Notes: generated by a model not told the origin, from the sequence alone. A DNA stretch of 64,000 nt from Streptomyces longwoodensis (GCF_001514125.1 NZ_KQ948549.1:643232-707231); one strand, 5' to 3'; numbered from the stretch's first letter, positions 1-8,199 are shown. Numbers and translations: made by a program.

Positions 1-719
1 TGGGTCTCGGCGTTGGAGAAGCCGTACACCACGGAGAACAGGCCCGCGGCGACCAGGACCGTGCCGGGCACGTCCAGCTTGGCGTCCGCCGCGTCCCGGT
101 GGCTGCCCAGCAGCACCCAGCCGCCGACGAAGGCGACCACGGCGATGACGACGTTCACGTACAGGGTCCAGCGCCAGTCGAACGCGTCGGTCAGCACGCC
201 GCCGAGCAGCAGGCCGATCGCGCCGCCGGCGCCGGCGATGGCGCCGTACACGCTGAACGCGCGGGCCCGCTCACGGGCGTCGGTGAAGGTGGTGTTGAGC
301 AGCGACAGTGCGGCCGGCGCGAGCAGCGCGCCGAAGGCGCCCTGCAGCGCGCGGGCGACGACCAGCATGGTGAAGCCGTTCGCGGCGCCGCCGAGCGCGG
401 AGGCCGCGGCGAAGCCGACGATGCCGACGAGGAAGGCGGGCTTGCGGCCGAACAGGTCGGCGATGCGTCCGCCGAGGAGCAGCAGCGAGGCGAACGCCAG
501 CGCGTAGGCGGTCACGATCCACTGCCGGTTGCCGTCGGAGAAGCCGAGGTCGGCCTGGGCGGACGGCAGGGCGATGTTCACGATGGTGGCGTCGAGGACC
601 ACCATCAGCTGGGCGACGGCGATGACCGCGAGGATCCACCAGCGGTGGGCCGGGGCCTCGGCGGGGGCGTTCGCGAGGGCCCCCGTGGGGGTGCCGTCGC
701 CGACAGTCTTCTGGGGCAT
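1..719 (-). CDS. MFS transporter, DHA2-like drug exporter (3' end outside window)
   Basis: The first 239 codons are present; the C-terminus lies beyond the left edge. After a short Pro/Ala-rich cytoplasmic N-terminus the chain shows membrane helix 1 with VVLDATIVNIALPS, the helix 2-3 loop motif GGRIADLFGRK (MFS motif A), then further helices including GAIAGAGGAIGLLLGG, which resembles motif C of 14-helix drug:H+ antiporters. Family knowledge points to proton-driven efflux of small drugs at the cytoplasmic membrane; the substrate cannot be told. The ATG at 719 is preceded by GGAG eight bases upstream. Two GAAAC/GTTTC palindromes sit 37-95 bp upstream of the start, as expected for control by a TetR-type repressor. 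No such gene adjoins on the right, so the regulator may lie off the left edge. Confidence 0.9.
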   Translation of the reverse strand, partial: MPQKTVGDGTPTGALANAPAEAPAHRWWILAVIAVAQLMVVLDATIVNIALPSAQADLGFSDGNRQWIVTAYALAFASLLLLGGRIADLFGRKPAFLVGIVGFAAASALGGAANGFTMLVVARALQGAFGALLAPAALSLLNTTFTDARERARAFSVYGAIAGAGGAIGLLLGGVLTDAFDWRWTLYVNVVIAVVAFVGGWVLLGSHRDAADAKLDVPGTVLVAAGLFSVVYGFSNAET

Positions 720-755
720 GGGAGACCACTCCGGGAAGCTCGCGTGGACGCGTAA

Positions 756-814
756 ACGAAACCGTTTCGTACAGATCGAGGCTAGAGCAGTTTCAGCGAA
801 ACGGCAACGTTTCG
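756..814. promoter_or_regulatory. two palindromic operators upstream of the MFS gene
   Basis: Site 1 is ACGAAAC-C-GTTTCGT at 756-770, a perfect inverted repeat with 7-base arms. Site 2 is CGAAACG-GCAA-CGTTTCG at 797-814, with 7-base arms. Both carry the same GAAAC half-site, and a further half TTTCGT follows at 815-820. They lie between the MFS start (719, minus) and the PAP2-DGK start (946, plus), closer to the MFS gene. The arrangement suggests two dimers of one TetR-family repressor; the regulator itself is not visible in the window. Confidence 0.6.
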
Positions 815-945
815 TTTCGTCCGGGGCCCGCCGCACAAGGGTGCGCGTCTGCTCCTCGGCGGAGCGGGCATACGGCGGTGTGCCGGGGGAGGAGGACAGC
901 CACCGGCGAAGGTGTCGCCAAGCGCTGAGCCGAGAGAGGTACTTG

Positions 946-2703
946 ATGTCGACTGCCGTGCCGGAGAGACCCGTCGGGCCCAAGAGACCGGTCGAGCTCA
1001 CCGCCGAACCGCCGGGCGCCGGACGGGGCGCAGGACGCGGAGCCGTCTCCCCGAGCCGTCCGGCGATGCCGCGCGGCATCGGCTGGTCCGTGCGGTGGAT
1101 CGCGGCGCTGACCGTCTGTCAGGCCACCCTCATGGTCGGCCTCGGGCTGCTGATCACCGGCCCGGCCCGCCACCTGTGGCCGCTCACGGCCGAGGACGGC
1201 GTGAACGAGGCCTTCGTGCGCCTGCGCACCGGCACGCTCACCACCCTGTCCTCGGTCGCCTCGCAGGGAGGCAACACCGGGACGGTCATCGGCGTCACCC
1301 TGGCGAGCTGCCTGGCGCTGGTGCTGCTACCGCGGCTGCCGATGTGGCGGCAGGCCGTCTTCCTCGCCGTCGCCGTCAGCCTGCAGTCGCTGGTCTTCCT
1401 GGTCATCACCGTCGCGGTCGAGCGGCACCGCCCCGAGGTGCACCGCCTCGACGGCTCCCTGCCCACCTCCAGCTACACGTCCGGGCACACCGGGGCGGCC
1501 ACCGCCCTCTACGGCGGCCTGGCGCTGCTGGCGCTGTCGCGGCTGCGCGGCCCCTGGCGGACCGTGGTGGCCTGCCTGCTCTGCGTCCTGCCCCTCCTCG
1601 TGGGCCTCGCCCGCCTCTACCGGGGCATGCACCACCCCACCGACGTCATGGGAGGCCTCGTCAACGGAACCCTGTCGCTGCTGATCGCACGGCGCGCACT
1701 GCTCGCGGACGGCGCGGTCGCCGCTCCCCCCGCGCCCGCGTCCACGCCCACGGCCGGCCCGGCCCGGCCCGTGGCCCCCGGCCGCACCGCCGTGGTCTTC
1801 AACCCCACGGTCACCGACGAGGCCGGCCGCGACGCCCTGCGCCGCGTCCTGGAACACCACGGCCACACCGCACCGGTCTTCGTCGAGACGACCGCCGAGG
1901 ACCCCGGAGGTGGCCAGACGGCCCGCGCGGTCCGCGACGGGGCGGCCCTGGTCGTGGTCTGCGGCGGCGACGGCACCCTCCGCGCGGCCGCCGCATCCCT
2001 CGCGGGCACCGACGTACCGCTCGCCCTGGTGCCCTGCGGGACCGGCAACCTCCTGGCGCGCAACCTCGGCCTGCCGCTCGCACCGGCCGACGCCCTCGAC
2101 GCCGCACTGCGCGGCACCCCCCACCGCATCGACCTCGGCCGCATCGAGGGCGACGGCCTGCCCTCCACGTACTTCGCCGCCATGGCCGGCGCCGGCCTCG
2201 ACGCCGCGACGATGCGGCGGGCCAACGCCAACGACCGCGCCAAGGCCGTCTTCGGCTGGCCCACCTACGTGCTCGCCGTCCTGCGCGAACTGCGCACCCC
2301 GCGCACGGGATTGAGCGTCCGCCTCGACGGCGCGCCCGCCCTGCGCCGCACGGCCCGCATGGTGCTGGTCGGCAACATCGGCACCGTCCAGGGCGGAGTG
2401 ACCCTGCTGCCCGAAGCCCGGGCCGACGACGGACGCCTGGACCTGCTGGTCCTGGACCCCCGCGGCATCGGCGGCTGGCTGTCCGCGCTGTGGACGCTGC
2501 TGCGCGGCGGCACGACCGCGGCACGGGAGGGGAGTGAGGGCGGCGCACCGGTGGAGTTCTTCACCTTCCGCCGCGCGGACATCACCTTCGACACCGAGCT
2601 GCCCCGCGAGCTGGACGGCGACCCGGTGACCGCCGGCCGGCACCTGACCGCCGAGGTCGCGCCGGGCGCCCTGACCGTGCTGCTGCCGACACGGGAGCAG
2701 TGA
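946..2703 (+). CDS. PAP2 phosphatase-diacylglycerol kinase fusion protein
   Basis: 585 aa. The N-terminal ~45 residues are a Pro/Arg-rich cytoplasmic tail. Residues ~50-260 are a multi-helix PAP2 (lipid phosphatase) domain with ERHRP, a TSGH motif where PSGH is usual, and ARLYRGMHHPTD (phosphatase motif 3). Residues ~280-585 are a soluble diacylglycerol/lipid kinase catalytic domain with VVVCGGDGTLRAAA and PCGTGNLLARNLGLP. A kinase and a phosphatase of lipids on one chain imply interconversion or recycling of a phospholipid head group such as undecaprenyl or phosphatidic acid; the substrate is inferred only. The ATG at 946 has AGAGAGG upstream; the longer open frame upstream lacks such a site. 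It is the first gene of an operon with 2705 and 3660. Confidence 0.88.
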   Translation: MSTAVPERPVGPKRPVELTAEPPGAGRGAGRGAVSPSRPAMPRGIGWSVRWIAALTVCQATLMVGLGLLITGPARHLWPLTAEDGVNEAFVRLRTGTLTTLSSVASQGGNTGTVIGVTLASCLALVLLPRLPMWRQAVFLAVAVSLQSLVFLVITVAVERHRPEVHRLDGSLPTSSYTSGHTGAATALYGGLALLALSRLRGPWRTVVACLLCVLPLLVGLARLYRGMHHPTDVMGGLVNGTLSLLIARRALLADGAVAAPPAPASTPTAGPARPVAPGRTAVVFNPTVTDEAGRDALRRVLEHHGHTAPVFVETTAEDPGGGQTARAVRDGAALVVVCGGDGTLRAAAASLAGTDVPLALVPCGTGNLLARNLGLPLAPADALDAALRGTPHRIDLGRIEGDGLPSTYFAAMAGAGLDAATMRRANANDRAKAVFGWPTYVLAVLRELRTPRTGLSVRLDGAPALRRTARMVLVGNIGTVQGGVTLLPEARADDGRLDLLVLDPRGIGGWLSALWTLLRGGTTAAREGSEGGAPVEFFTFRRADITFDTELPRELDGDPVTAGRHLTAEVAPGALTVLLPTREQ

Positions 2704-2704
2704 G

Positions 2705-3658
2705 ATGGGCACCGCGACGAAAGTCCCCGAGACGCGGGACATGGACGGCGAGGAACTGTCCGGCGACGAGGCGTGGGCGTCCTTGCGCCGCTACGGCGGC
2801 TGGTCCCTGCTGCGGGACGCCTTCCTCCGCTTCCGCTACGCCGACGGCTTCACGCATTCGCGCGCGCTCGCCCTGCAGACGGTGCTGTCCGTCATCCCGC
2901 TGGCCATCGCCTTCGTCGGCCTGTCGACGACCCTGCACACCGAGAACATCGGCAGACTGGCCGAACTGACCATCCACCGCCTCGCCCAGGGCCCGAGCGC
3001 CCAGGTGGTCGACGACGCCCTCGACCGCAGCCAGCGCACGGCGGGCGACGGCGCCGCCCTCGCCCTCTGGTTCGGCGCCGCCTTCTCCCTCGTCAACGTC
3101 ACCACCGCCATGTGCCAGATCGAGCGGGGCGCCAACCGCCTCTACGGCAACGAACGCGACCGCCCCTTCCACCTCAAGTACCTGCGCGGCCTGCTGATGT
3201 CCGTCGGCGCCGGGTTCCCGCTCGGCCTCGGCTTCATCGCGATGATCGCCGGCGACGACCTCGCCTCGGCGGCGGTGGACGTCTACCACCTGCACGACAG
3301 CACCCGGGCCGCCTGGGACCTGCTGCGCTGGCCCTTCGGGCTGCTGCTCGCGCTCCTGTCCGCCAGCGTCATCTTCCGCCGCGCTCCGCGCCGCAAGCAG
3401 CCCGGCTACACCTGGCTCGCCTTCGGCGCGGCCGTCTACCTGGTGCTGTGGATGACTCTGACCTGGCTGCTCAGCCTCTACCTCGACCTCAGCGGCTCGT
3501 TCGACACCGTCTACGGCCCCCTGAGCGCCTTCATGTCCCTGCTGCTGTGGGCCTACCTGACATCCGTCGCCCTGTTCCTCGGGCTGGCCTTCGCCGCGCA
3601 GCTGGAGGCGGCGAGCGGCCGCCGTCCCGGCCCGATCCAAGCCGATCCCGGAGTCTGA
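2705..3658 (+). CDS. YihY/virulence factor BrkB family membrane protein
   Basis: 317 aa with about six membrane segments. The family signature region FTHSRALALQTVLSVIPLAIAFVG near the N-terminus and the final YGPLSAFMSLLLWAYLTSVALFLGLAFAAQLE are typical of YihY (formerly misnamed RNase BN). Function in this family is unsettled; members are inner-membrane proteins linked to envelope homeostasis and possibly lipid transport. It starts one base after the stop of the PAP2-DGK gene, with GGGAG in the upstream coding end, so the two are translationally coupled. A second, longer YihY paralogue lies at 43592-44770. Position between two PAP2 genes supports an envelope-lipid role (inference). Confidence 0.88.
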   Translation: MGTATKVPETRDMDGEELSGDEAWASLRRYGGWSLLRDAFLRFRYADGFTHSRALALQTVLSVIPLAIAFVGLSTTLHTENIGRLAELTIHRLAQGPSAQVVDDALDRSQRTAGDGAALALWFGAAFSLVNVTTAMCQIERGANRLYGNERDRPFHLKYLRGLLMSVGAGFPLGLGFIAMIAGDDLASAAVDVYHLHDSTRAAWDLLRWPFGLLLALLSASVIFRRAPRRKQPGYTWLAFGAAVYLVLWMTLTWLLSLYLDLSGSFDTVYGPLSAFMSLLLWAYLTSVALFLGLAFAAQLEAASGRRPGPIQADPGV

Positions 3659-3659
3659 C

Positions 3660-4460
3660 ATGCACGACCTGACCGCCCTGCGGCTCCTCCGCGACCGCCG
3701 AGCACGCCGTGAACGCCGCCGGCAGGCCGACCGCAGGTTCAGCGCGCGGCTGCTGGCCGCCGCCGGCGTCGCCGCCGCGGCCGCGGTCGCCTTCGGACTG
3801 CTCCTGACCCTGATCGAGGGCCAGTGGCGGCCCCTGTCGCACCTCGACGCCTCCGCTGCGCAGGACCTGCACCGGTACGCCATGCGCCACGGGGAGTGGA
3901 CGGCCGTGCTGCGCCTGCTCTCCGACCGGATCTGGGACCCCGTGACGCTGCGCGCGGCCGTCGCGCTGCTGACCGCGTGGCTGCTCTACCGCCGCGCCTG
4001 GCGCCTGGCGGCCTGGGCGGCGGTCACCGCCGTGGCCGGCGGGCTGGTCGGACTGCTCGTCAAGTCCGTGGTGGGCCGGGCCAGGCCTGTGCTCCAGGAC
4101 CCGGTGGCGCACGCCCCGGGCTACTCCTTCCCGTCCGGCCACGCGATGACGGCGACCACCTCCTTCGCCGTCTTCATGCTGGTCCTGGCACCCCTGCTGC
4201 CGCGGGCCTGGCGCACCGCGGGCTGGTGCGTCGCCGTGCTCTGCGTCCTCGGTACCGGCTTCACCCGGGTCGCGCTCGGCGTGCACTGGTTCAGCGACGT
4301 CCTGGGCGGCTGGCTGCTGGGCCTGACCGTCACCGCCCTGACCGCATGGGCCTTCGAGGCCTGGCGCGTCGACGTAGGACGGGGCCGTACCCCGGTGAGC
4401 GACGGCTTGGAGCCGGAACTCACCGGAGCCACGCCGGAACCCCGTCCCCGGACCCGCTGA
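3660..4460 (+). CDS. PAP2 family lipid phosphatase
   Basis: 266 aa. A basic N-terminus (RDRRARRERRRQADRR) is followed by about six helices. The three phosphatase motifs are complete: KSVVGRARP, FPSGHAMTA and RVALGVHWFSDVLGG, containing the Lys/Arg/Arg/His/Asp set used to form the phospho-His intermediate. Family members hydrolyse undecaprenyl pyrophosphate, phosphatidic acid or related lipids on the outer face of the membrane. The ATG lies one base beyond the stop of the YihY gene, so this is the third cistron of a coupled operon. Unlike the fused domain upstream it keeps the canonical PSGH, so it may be the more active phosphatase of the pair. Confidence 0.88.
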   Translation: MHDLTALRLLRDRRARRERRRQADRRFSARLLAAAGVAAAAAVAFGLLLTLIEGQWRPLSHLDASAAQDLHRYAMRHGEWTAVLRLLSDRIWDPVTLRAAVALLTAWLLYRRAWRLAAWAAVTAVAGGLVGLLVKSVVGRARPVLQDPVAHAPGYSFPSGHAMTATTSFAVFMLVLAPLLPRAWRTAGWCVAVLCVLGTGFTRVALGVHWFSDVLGGWLLGLTVTALTAWAFEAWRVDVGRGRTPVSDGLEPELTGATPEPRPRTR

Positions 4461-4485
4461 GAGTGTGGTTGACGGCGGCCTCGGC

Positions 4486-5223
4486 TCAGGCGCGGGTGTA
4501 CCCGCCGTCGGCGAAGAGCTCGGCGCCGGTGACGAACGACGAGGCGTCCGAGGCCAGGAAGAGGGCGGCCTCGGCGATCTCTCCGGCGTCGGCCAGCCGC
4601 CCCAGGGGCACCACGGCCTCGGCGAACCGGTCGGCGTCCGGCCCCGCGGCGCGCAGCAAGGCGGGGGTCCGCGTGGGTCCCGGGCTGAGGACGTTGACCC
4701 GGAAGCGGCGCTCCCGTGACTGCCGGGCCCAGTTGTGCACGAGGTTGCTCAGCGCCGCCTTCGAGGCGCTGTAGACCTCGAGCTGTTCGTTGGGCCGCAC
4801 GCTGTTGCTGGAGCCGATGACGAGGACGGAGGCGTTCTCGGCGAGCAGCGGGAGCGCCTTCTGCACGGTGAACAGGGGGCCCTTGACGTTCACGGCGAGT
4901 GTCAGGTCGACGTTCTCCTCCGTGTGGGCGCCGAGGGTGGCGTCCGCGACGATCCCCGCGTTGGCCACCAGCACGTCGATCCGTCCGGCCTCCTCCCGGA
5001 CGCGTGCGTACAGCGCGTCCAGGTCGGCCAGGACCGAGACGTCGGAGCGTACGCCGGTGGCCGCGGGTCCCAGCTCCCCGACCGCCGCGTCCAGGCGGCC
5101 GGCGTCCCGGCCGGTCACGAAGACCCGGGCGCCCTCCCGGACGAAGCGGTGGGCGATGGCCAGCCCGATGCCGCTGGTCCCTCCCGTGATCACGGCCACC
5201 TTCTCCTGCAGCACGCCTGCCAT
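4486..5223 (-). CDS. SDR family NAD(P)-dependent oxidoreductase
   Basis: 245 aa, a classical short-chain dehydrogenase. The cofactor loop TGGTSGIG is near residue 14, NAG lies in the middle of the sheet, the catalytic Ser is in IGSSNS, and YSASK provides the active-site Tyr and Lys; the C-terminus ends GAELFADGGYTRA as in FabG-like enzymes. Substrate unknown. The ATG at 5223 has GAAGGGG five bases upstream. It is divergent from the TetR regulator at 5307 with an 83-bp gap holding a perfect inverted repeat, so it is probably repressed by that regulator and induced by a small ligand. Confidence 0.9.
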   Translation of the reverse strand: MAGVLQEKVAVITGGTSGIGLAIAHRFVREGARVFVTGRDAGRLDAAVGELGPAATGVRSDVSVLADLDALYARVREEAGRIDVLVANAGIVADATLGAHTEENVDLTLAVNVKGPLFTVQKALPLLAENASVLVIGSSNSVRPNEQLEVYSASKAALSNLVHNWARQSRERRFRVNVLSPGPTRTPALLRAAGPDADRFAEAVVPLGRLADAGEIAEAALFLASDASSFVTGAELFADGGYTRA

Positions 5224-5244
5224 GGGAACCCCTTCAGTTGTGGA

Positions 5245-5280
5245 ATGGATCGTCCATAACGTAGGCAGTAATGGACGATC
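5245..5280. promoter_or_regulatory. operator in the SDR/TetR divergent promoter
   Basis: GATCGTCCAT (5248-5257) and ATGGACGATC (5271-5280) form perfect 10-base arms around a 13-base spacer. The left arm is itself part of a smaller palindrome ATGGA-TCG-TCCAT (5245-5257). This is the typical size and position of a TetR-family operator that would shut both divergent promoters. The likely binder is the protein at 5307. Confidence 0.7.
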
Positions 5281-5306
5281 GAGTCAAGAATGGCTAGGCT
5301 GAACCC

Positions 5307-5963
5307 ATGGCGAGACCACGCGCGTTCGACGAACACCACGTCCTGGAGCGGGCCAGGGAGCAGTTCTGGGCGACCGGCTACGCGGGGACCCGGATGGACG
5401 ACATCTCCCGGGCGACCGGCCTGGGCAAGGGCAGCCTGTACGGCGCGTTCGGCGACAAGGCCGGGCTCTTCCACCGGGTGTTCGACGACTGGTGCACCGC
5501 GGTCGTCGAGGTGGCCCGGGAGCACCTGACGGGTGGTCCGGACGCGGAGGCCCTGGACCGGCTGTCGGGATACGTGCACCTCATGGCGGAGAACTCCGCA
5601 TCCGACACCGAACGCCGCGGGTGCCTGCTGGCCAAGGGCGCGGCGGAATTGGCCCACCAGGACCCGGCGGTCGCCGGACGGTCGGCCGAGGCCATGCGGG
5701 CGCTGCTGGCCCTGCTCCGCACGGAGATCAGCGCCGCCCAGCGCCACGGCGACATCGACCGCGACGCGGATCCGGAGGCGCTGGCGGCACTGCTGCTGAC
5801 GGTGGTCCGCGGCGCCGAGGCGGTGGGCAAGGCCGGCCTGGCCCCGGAGGCGCTGCGGACCGTCGCGAACACCGCGCTGGGGCTCCTGCCCTTGACCGGG
5901 GGGCGGCGACGCCGCGTGACCGAGCGCGGTCCGAGCGGCGAGGACCAGGGAGACACCCCCTAG
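5307..5963 (+). CDS. TetR/AcrR family transcriptional regulator
   Basis: 218 aa. Residues ~8-55 form the helix-turn-helix (MDDISRATGLGKGSLYGAFGDKAGLF), typical of the LmrA/YxaF-like subgroup whose members often control SDR enzymes. The rest is the ligand-binding all-helical domain; RRGCLLAKGAAELAHQDP is a sub-family hallmark. The Arg/Gly-rich C-terminal tail stops at TAG. That TAG belongs to a CTAG which also borders the hairpin element at 5964-6136. No strong Shine-Dalgarno precedes the ATG. Predicted target is its own divergent promoter region (operator at 5245-5280). Confidence 0.9.
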   Translation: MARPRAFDEHHVLERAREQFWATGYAGTRMDDISRATGLGKGSLYGAFGDKAGLFHRVFDDWCTAVVEVAREHLTGGPDAEALDRLSGYVHLMAENSASDTERRGCLLAKGAAELAHQDPAVAGRSAEAMRALLALLRTEISAAQRHGDIDRDADPEALAALLLTVVRGAEAVGKAGLAPEALRTVANTALGLLPLTGGRRRRVTERGPSGEDQGDTP

Positions 5964-6136
5964 GTCGTGTCCGCGAAGTCCCGTCGTCCGCCCGGAGGGC
6001 GGGCCCTGCGGCGTCCGGTGCGTGCTCTCGGCGTGCCGGGCGGACGCCCGCGTACTGGCCGTACTCGGGTGTTCGCGCGGTGCGGCGAGAGTGCGTGCCG
6101 GGCGTCGCAGGGCAGGCAGGACTTTGCGGACACGGC
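5964..6136. mobile_element. MITE-like hairpin element flanked by CTAG duplications
   Basis: A 173-bp segment is bounded by CTAG on both sides (5960-5963 and 6137-6140). The left end reads GTCGTGTCCGCGAAGTCCCG and the right end, on the other strand, GCCGTGTCCGCAAAGTCCTG, 17 of 20 matching. The self-complementarity continues inward (for example GCCCTGCGGCGTCCGG against GCCCTGCGACGCCCGG), so nearly the whole element can fold into one long imperfect hairpin. There is no coding potential. The CTAG duplication fits the YTAR target preference described for IS701-family transposases (family knowledge; assignment is inference). It lies between two convergent genes and could act as a terminator for both. 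Confidence 0.7.
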
Positions 6137-6227
6137 CTAGGGGACCTGCGCGGCCCCGGTCCGGCCCCGGGTGGCGCTGGTGAAGAGGTCGAGGCTGACG
6201 AGTGCGCGGGGCCTCCGGAGCGCCACG

Positions 6228-7907
6228 TCAAGTCCCGGGCGGGTCATCGGTGATGGTCTGTGGGCCCACGACGTGCATGGGCAGCATGACCAGCGCGGTC
6301 GTGCCGGCGGAGTCGGACGGGCGCAGCTGGATGCGGATGCCGTGCCGCTGGGACAGTCGGCCGACCACGAAGAGGCCCATGCGGCTGGAGACGGAGACGT
6401 CCACGGTGGGTGGCGAGGCAAGCCGTTCGTTGATCTCGAGAAGGCCCTCGGGGGACAGGCCGATGCCGGTGTCGTGGATCTCGATCAAGGCGCGGCCGTC
6501 GGGCAGCGAGACACCCTTGACCTCGACCCTGGTCTGCGGCGGGGAGAACGACGTCGCGTTCTCCAACAGTTCCGCGAGCAGGTGGACGAGGTCGTTGACG
6601 GCGCGGCCGGTGATCTCGACGGCCGGCACGGCGACCAGCTCGATGCGCTCGTACTGCTCCACCTCGGACGCGGCGGCGCGGAACACGTCGACCAGCGGGA
6701 CCGGGCGCCTCCACCGGCGGCCGGGCTCCTCACCCGCGAGGACGAGGAGGTTCTCACCGTTACGGCGCATGCGGGTCGCGAGGTGGTCGAGCTTGAACAG
6801 CGAGATCAGCTGGTCCGGGTCGGCCTCGCGCGACTCCAGCTCGGAGATGAGCGAGAGCTGGCGCTGGATGAGGCCCTGGGAGCGGCGCGAGAGGTTGCTG
6901 AACATCGCGTTGACGTTGCCCCGCAGCAGGGCCTGCTCACCGGCCAACCGGACGGACTCACGCAGCAAGGAGTCGATCACGGAGGCCAACTGCGCGGTCT
7001 CCGGACTGGAGTAGCTGCCCACCGAGGGGATGGACAGATCGACGGGATCCTGCACGTCCCATCCGCCCAGTCGTTTCACGAGCTCAGGGATGTGCACCTG
7101 GGCTGCCAGCGCTGTCTGCTCGCGGAGCCTGGCGAGATCGGCGGACGGCGTCCGCTTCCACCACCGCGTCTTCGCCCGACCGGACTCGGTCTCCGCGGAC
7201 GACTGTTGCCCGACCGCTTCGTCCTCCTCCGCGAGCACGTCTTCGAGAGCCTGCTCGGCCACGGTCAGGGCCCGGGTCACCTCCTTCTCCAGCTGCAGGC
7301 TGATGACGCGGTCTCGGCTGGCCAGCCTCAGTTCCATCAAGTGTTCCTGCAGGAGTTCGTCCAGCAGGTTGCGCTCGACCAGAGCCGTGTCCCGTTCGCG
7401 TCGAAGCACCTCCGCATCGCGAAGGCCGCTGGCCGCCACCACTTCCAACTCGCGCAGACCGGACGTCAGTTCCTGACGGCGACGTTGCTCTCCCGCGATC
7501 TGCTCCTGCAGTTCGACGACGGTCTGCTCGGCAGCCACCAGCCGGGACCGGGCCTCATCCAGTTCGTCACGCAGCACGTACACCTCGTGGCGCTGCGGCT
7601 CGTGCACCAGGCAAGCGGCGAGGTACTCGGCGCGCACGGCCGCCATCACCTCAGGCTTGAGGCGCGCTCCCGTCCGCTTGCCGATCGCCTCGTCGAGAGC
7701 TTTCAGGAAGGTGATCTCGGGCAGCCGCTGCCCGTTGAGGTAGCGGGAGAGGGTGGTGGCGTCGATGCCGAGCAGCTTCTCCAGGGCCAGCAGGGTCAGC
7801 CCCAGACTCTTGTAGAACTCGCGCAGCCGTTCAGCCCAGACCGTCATCTCCGGACTCAGTTTCGGGTCAAGGGCGCTCAACGGGCGCCCGCGCCGTGGTT
7901 CTTGCAT
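6228..7907 (-). CDS. HTH-coiled coil-HATPase sensor-kinase-like protein
   Basis: 559 aa. Residues ~15-70 contain an XRE-like helix-turn-helix (LLGIDATTLSRYLNGQRLPE). Residues ~90-230 are a long charged coiled coil. The C-terminal ~330 residues hold a helical dimer region and an HATPase domain with LLAELLENATSFSPP (N box), IEIHDTGIGLSPEGL (G1) and SRMGLFVVGRLSQRHGI (G2), as in the CvnA/nitrate-sensor-like kinases of Streptomyces. No membrane segment and no obvious H-box His were seen. An upstream extension to 8087 is possible but would overlap the small gene at 8065, so the ATG at 7907 is preferred; its GGAGAGGAG lies a little far upstream. Divergent from the stressosome operon, so it is a candidate input or partner (inference). 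Confidence 0.78.
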   Translation of the reverse strand: MQEPRRGRPLSALDPKLSPEMTVWAERLREFYKSLGLTLLALEKLLGIDATTLSRYLNGQRLPEITFLKALDEAIGKRTGARLKPEVMAAVRAEYLAACLVHEPQRHEVYVLRDELDEARSRLVAAEQTVVELQEQIAGEQRRRQELTSGLRELEVVAASGLRDAEVLRRERDTALVERNLLDELLQEHLMELRLASRDRVISLQLEKEVTRALTVAEQALEDVLAEEDEAVGQQSSAETESGRAKTRWWKRTPSADLARLREQTALAAQVHIPELVKRLGGWDVQDPVDLSIPSVGSYSSPETAQLASVIDSLLRESVRLAGEQALLRGNVNAMFSNLSRRSQGLIQRQLSLISELESREADPDQLISLFKLDHLATRMRRNGENLLVLAGEEPGRRWRRPVPLVDVFRAAASEVEQYERIELVAVPAVEITGRAVNDLVHLLAELLENATSFSPPQTRVEVKGVSLPDGRALIEIHDTGIGLSPEGLLEINERLASPPTVDVSVSSRMGLFVVGRLSQRHGIRIQLRPSDSAGTTALVMLPMHVVGPQTITDDPPGT

Positions 7908-8064
7908 CCCCCGCAACAGCTCCTCTCCGGTCGGTATGGTGCCGCCTTTGTTGCCGGGAGGCGGCAAGAACCGACAAGTGGATCTTGTCTCTGGCGCATC
8001 AATGTTCTGGTGGTGACGCTTCTCCTGCACGCCGTGGACGCGTGCGCCGATCCGGAGGAGCGAG

Positions 8065-8199
8065 ATGTACAGCGTGGGACAGATCATTGGTCTGGGAACG
8101 GCGGTTCTGCAGCTGGCCGCTGCAGCGTTCGGGGCTCGTGCGGCATGGAGGGCACACCGTCGTCGCCGGGAAACCGACGATCCCGATCGCAGCAGCTGA
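8065..8199 (+). CDS. 44-residue single-pass membrane peptide
   Basis: A short frame with a very good Shine-Dalgarno (GGAGGAG, 8054-8060) four bases before ATG. The product begins MYSVGQIIGLGTAVLQLAAA, forming one hydrophobic helix, followed by a strongly basic then acidic tail (WRAHRRRRETDDPDRSS). Basic residues after the helix predict a cytoplasmic C-terminus. It sits 157 bp from the divergent kinase-like gene and 167 bp before rsbR. No family is recognised; it could tether or signal to the stressosome proteins, but this is speculation based on position. Confidence 0.6.
   Translation: MYSVGQIIGLGTAVLQLAAAAFGARAAWRAHRRRRETDDPDRSS

Noticed and set aside
529..945. N-terminal extension of the PAP2-DGK protein
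   Set aside because: It would run through the MFS promoter and operators; the ATG at 946 has a good ribosome site and the extension lacks any motif.
7908..8087. Upstream extension of the HTH-kinase protein by 60 residues
   Set aside because: It would overlap the start of the 44-residue gene and adds no conserved feature; ATG 7907 gives a natural N-terminus.
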